Assembly: GCA_030524125.1 (NCBI GenBank)
Contig: JAUNHB010000023.1
Location: 1-34,279 of the forward strand
Length of the DNA stretch: 34,279 bases
Source of the DNA: Eubacteriales bacterium
GTDB lineage: Bacteria; Bacillota; Clostridia; Lachnospirales; Lachnospiraceae
Direction: 5' to 3'
Positions 32,783 through 34,279 of the stretch are shown in pieces. The notes beneath the pieces are model-generated. The model did not search any database, was not told the DNA's origin, and saw only the letters and a program-made list of their open reading frames with translations. The position numbers were made by a program, and so were the translations under genes. Position 1 is the stretch's first letter. Each line of letters opens with the position of its first letter.

Positions 32783-33640
32783 ATGAGAACGATCATCGGG
32801 ATTACAGATTTTGAAGCGCCGGAGTTGGACGTCTACGCCAGACTCCGGGAGCCGCAGCTTCTGCATTTTGGAACAGACGGAAGCGGCATCTTTATCGCGG
32901 AAAGCCCGCGGGTCATCGGAAGGGCGCTGGACGCCGGATGCGTTCCGGTGTCCTTTCTGGCGGAGCGGCGGCATGTGGAGGGAGAGGCGCGCAAGATCCT
33001 GGAGCGCTGCGGGGATATTCCGGTCTACACGGCGGAGCTTGACGTACTGACCCGGATCACCGGTTTCCGCCTGACCAGGGGGATGCTGTGCGCCATGCGG
33101 CGGCCCCGTCCGCTGACGGCGGAGGAGGCATGCCGGGGAGCGGCCCGGATCGCCGTGCTGGAGCATGTGGTCAATCCCACGAACGTAGGCGCGGTATTTC
33201 GCTCCGCAGCGGCATTGAATATCGACGCGGTGCTCCTGACGCCGGATTGCAGCGATCCTCTGTACCGCCGGGCCGCCCGGGTCAGCATGGGGACGGTGTT
33301 CCAGATCCCGTGGGCTTATATGGAGGAGGAGGTCCGCTGGCCCGACAAAGGGCTTGCGCTTCTCGCGAAGCTGGGCTTTAAGACCGTGGCCATGGCACTC
33401 CGGGACGACACGGTGGATGTGGACGATCCGGAGCTTCTGGCGCAGGAGCGGCTGGCGATCGTGCTGGGAACGGAGGGGGAAGGGCTGGAGCCCGGAACCA
33501 TCGCCGGGTGCGACTATACGGTGCGGATCCCCATGGCCCACGGCGTGGATTCGCTGAACGTGGCGGCGGCCAGCGCGGTGGCGTTCTGGGAGCTGGGACG
33601 GAAGAGGGGCAAGGGCTTATGTTTCACGATGGAAGATTGA
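32783..33640 (+). CDS. SpoU/TrmH-family RNA 2'-O-methyltransferase
   Basis: The 285-residue product belongs to the SPOUT methyltransferases that modify rRNA or tRNA with S-adenosylmethionine. The N-terminal part (about 15-110) is the substrate-binding region with GIFIAESPRVIGRAL. The catalytic knot has motif 1 EHVVNPTNVGAVFRSAAAL, motif 2 LAIVLGTEGEGL and motif 3 VRIPMAHGVDSLNVAAASAV. I chose the ATG at 32783 because GTGAGG lies upstream. An in-frame GTG at 32774, overlapping the zupT stop, would add three residues. The exact RNA target is unknown. Confidence 0.9.
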   Translation: MRTIIGITDFEAPELDVYARLREPQLLHFGTDGSGIFIAESPRVIGRALDAGCVPVSFLAERRHVEGEARKILERCGDIPVYTAELDVLTRITGFRLTRGMLCAMRRPRPLTAEEACRGAARIAVLEHVVNPTNVGAVFRSAAALNIDAVLLTPDCSDPLYRRAARVSMGTVFQIPWAYMEEEVRWPDKGLALLAKLGFKTVAMALRDDTVDVDDPELLAQERLAIVLGTEGEGLEPGTIAGCDYTVRIPMAHGVDSLNVAAASAVAFWELGRKRGKGLCFTMED

Positions 33641-33774
33641 GGAATATTTCCGATACAAAAAGCAGATGTTTCAGTTTGAGAATTTCTGCGTGCGAAAACT
33701 GAGCCGATTGGCGCTTTGAGAGAATATATTCATATTAAAATTACAGTTTGCGGAAACTCAAGAATGATGCGGAG

Positions 33775-33844
33775 TAACAGCTCGGCCAGCCGGGAGCAGA
33801 AGGACGAAGCCGCGGCGAAAAACCTCTGGACTTTATAAGTTTAC
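33775..33844. repeat. Diverged palindromic intergenic repeat (one clear end)
   Basis: taacagctcggccagccgggagc (33775-33797) is nearly the reverse complement of 101-124 and matches the left end of the 28582 copy. The opposite end is unclear, although ctggactttataagtttac resembles the right end of the 28582 copy. It runs into the promoter of the regulator gene. The rest of 33641-33774 is A/T-rich, with a weak tcagttt/aaactga hairpin (33671-33702) and no gene I can support. Confidence 0.5.
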
Positions 33845-33855
33845 TGTGCTAAAAT
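33827..33855 (+). promoter_or_regulatory. Putative promoter of the TrpR-family gene
   Basis: TGGACT (33827-33832), a 17-bp spacer and TAAAAT (33850-33855) lie 37 bp upstream of the start codon. The -35 box falls within the diverged repeat. Confidence 0.5.
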
Positions 33856-33891
33856 GGCATAAGCAAAGGCATAAAAACCGGAGGGGAAGAC

Positions 33892-34188
33892 ATGAGCAAA
33901 AAGATTCGCAATGAAGCCACGGACGGGCTGTTTCGCGCAATACTCAGCCTTCAGAATATGGAGGAGTGCTATACGTTCTTTGAGGATGTGTGCACGATCA
34001 ATGAGATCCAGTCGCTGGCGCAGCGTTTTGAAGTGGCGAGACTTTTGAGAGAAAAAAAGACCTACCTGGAGATTGCGGAACGCACAGGCGCTTCCACCGC
34101 GACGATCAGCAGAGTGAACCGCTCGCTGAACTATGGAAACGACGGTTACGATATGGTGTTCAAGCGGATCGACGCGGACGGAGAATAA
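33892..34188 (+). CDS. TrpR-family regulator, YerC/YecD type
   Basis: The 98-residue all-helical DNA-binding protein belongs to the TrpR-like YerC/YecD family common in Firmicutes. The core reads ECYTFFEDVCTINEIQSLAQRFEVARLLREKKTYLEIAERTGASTATISRVNRSLNYG. The helix-turn-helix is YLEIAERTGASTATISRVNR (about 60-80). Its ligand and targets are not known in general, and tryptophan sensing should not be assumed. It begins after GGAGGGGAAGAC and is followed at once by a strong terminator, so it is transcribed alone. Confidence 0.92.
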   Translation: MSKKIRNEATDGLFRAILSLQNMEECYTFFEDVCTINEIQSLAQRFEVARLLREKKTYLEIAERTGASTATISRVNRSLNYGNDGYDMVFKRIDADGE

Positions 34189-34195
34189 AAGAGAT

Positions 34196-34221
34196 AAAGG
34201 GGCTGTTGCGACAGCCCCTTT
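34196..34221 (+). terminator. Rho-independent terminator
   Basis: A perfect 11-bp stem aaaggggctgt / acagccccttt closes on a tgcg loop seven bases after the regulator's stop codon. Two more small hairpins follow before the window end: tgggtc/gaccca (34227-34243) and gtttct/agaaac (34259-34276). Confidence 0.85.
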
Positions 34222-34279
34222 CACTATGGGTCGGATAGACCCAGTTGAGTACGTTGGAGTTTCTCCACAGAGAAACGGA

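Noticed and set aside
33892-34188. Tryptophan operon repressor TrpR
   Set aside because: The helix-turn-helix region fits the YerC/YecD branch of the fold; there is no trp gene nearby and no basis for calling tryptophan the ligand.

Overview
The window looks like chromosomal DNA from an anaerobic, fairly GC-rich member of the Clostridia, most likely a Lachnospiraceae relative. The pointers are a Gram-positive PolC replicase, HydG and HydF for [FeFe]-hydrogenase maturation, a class III glutamine synthetase, a YerC/TrpR-type repressor, AGGAGG-like ribosome binding sites and sigma-A-type promoters with 17-bp spacers. The taxonomic call is inference. I see no rRNA, tRNA, CRISPR array, transposase or prophage gene. 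Almost all of the DNA is coding.

Layout: (1) glyA stands alone behind its own promoter. (2) A 64-residue Cys-rich protein precedes a TIM-barrel-like protein of uncertain function. (3) A long housekeeping operon, thyA - dfrA - SEDS protein (ftsW/rodA type) - ispG - polC, covers folate/dTMP synthesis, cell wall, isoprenoids and replication. (4) purA - HAD hydrolase - PHP phosphatase lies behind a long structured leader. (5) On the minus strand, a membrane-anchored sugar-type binding protein, a YesM/LytS-type histidine kinase and a YesN-type AraC response regulator form one overlapping operon. (6) Divergent from it is a seven-gene operon: a five-gene LIV-type (branched-chain amino acid type) ABC transporter, an M20 amidohydrolase and a CyuA-type L-cysteine desulfidase-like protein. 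(7) On the minus strand, glnN (GSIII) is followed by a DUF1275 membrane protein. (8) hydG - hydF - Rrf2 regulator. (9) zupT-like ZIP transporter - SpoU rRNA methyltransferase. (10) A YerC-like TrpR family regulator ending in a strong terminator.

Two things stand out. First, a family of palindromic intergenic repeats shares the ends AACAG(T/C)TCAGC...GCTGAACTGTT. Long (~170 bp) and short (~65 bp) forms occur, and the hairpin stems of the two long copies differ by paired (compensatory) changes. Five of six copies sit directly upstream of a recognisable promoter and the sixth lies in the purA leader. Second, units 5 and 6 look like one regulated system: a binding-protein/kinase/regulator triad next to an uptake, amide-hydrolysis and desulfidase cassette, with a long A/T-rich inverted repeat between the divergent promoters. 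Its substrate is not evident from sequence and may be an amide-linked amino acid.
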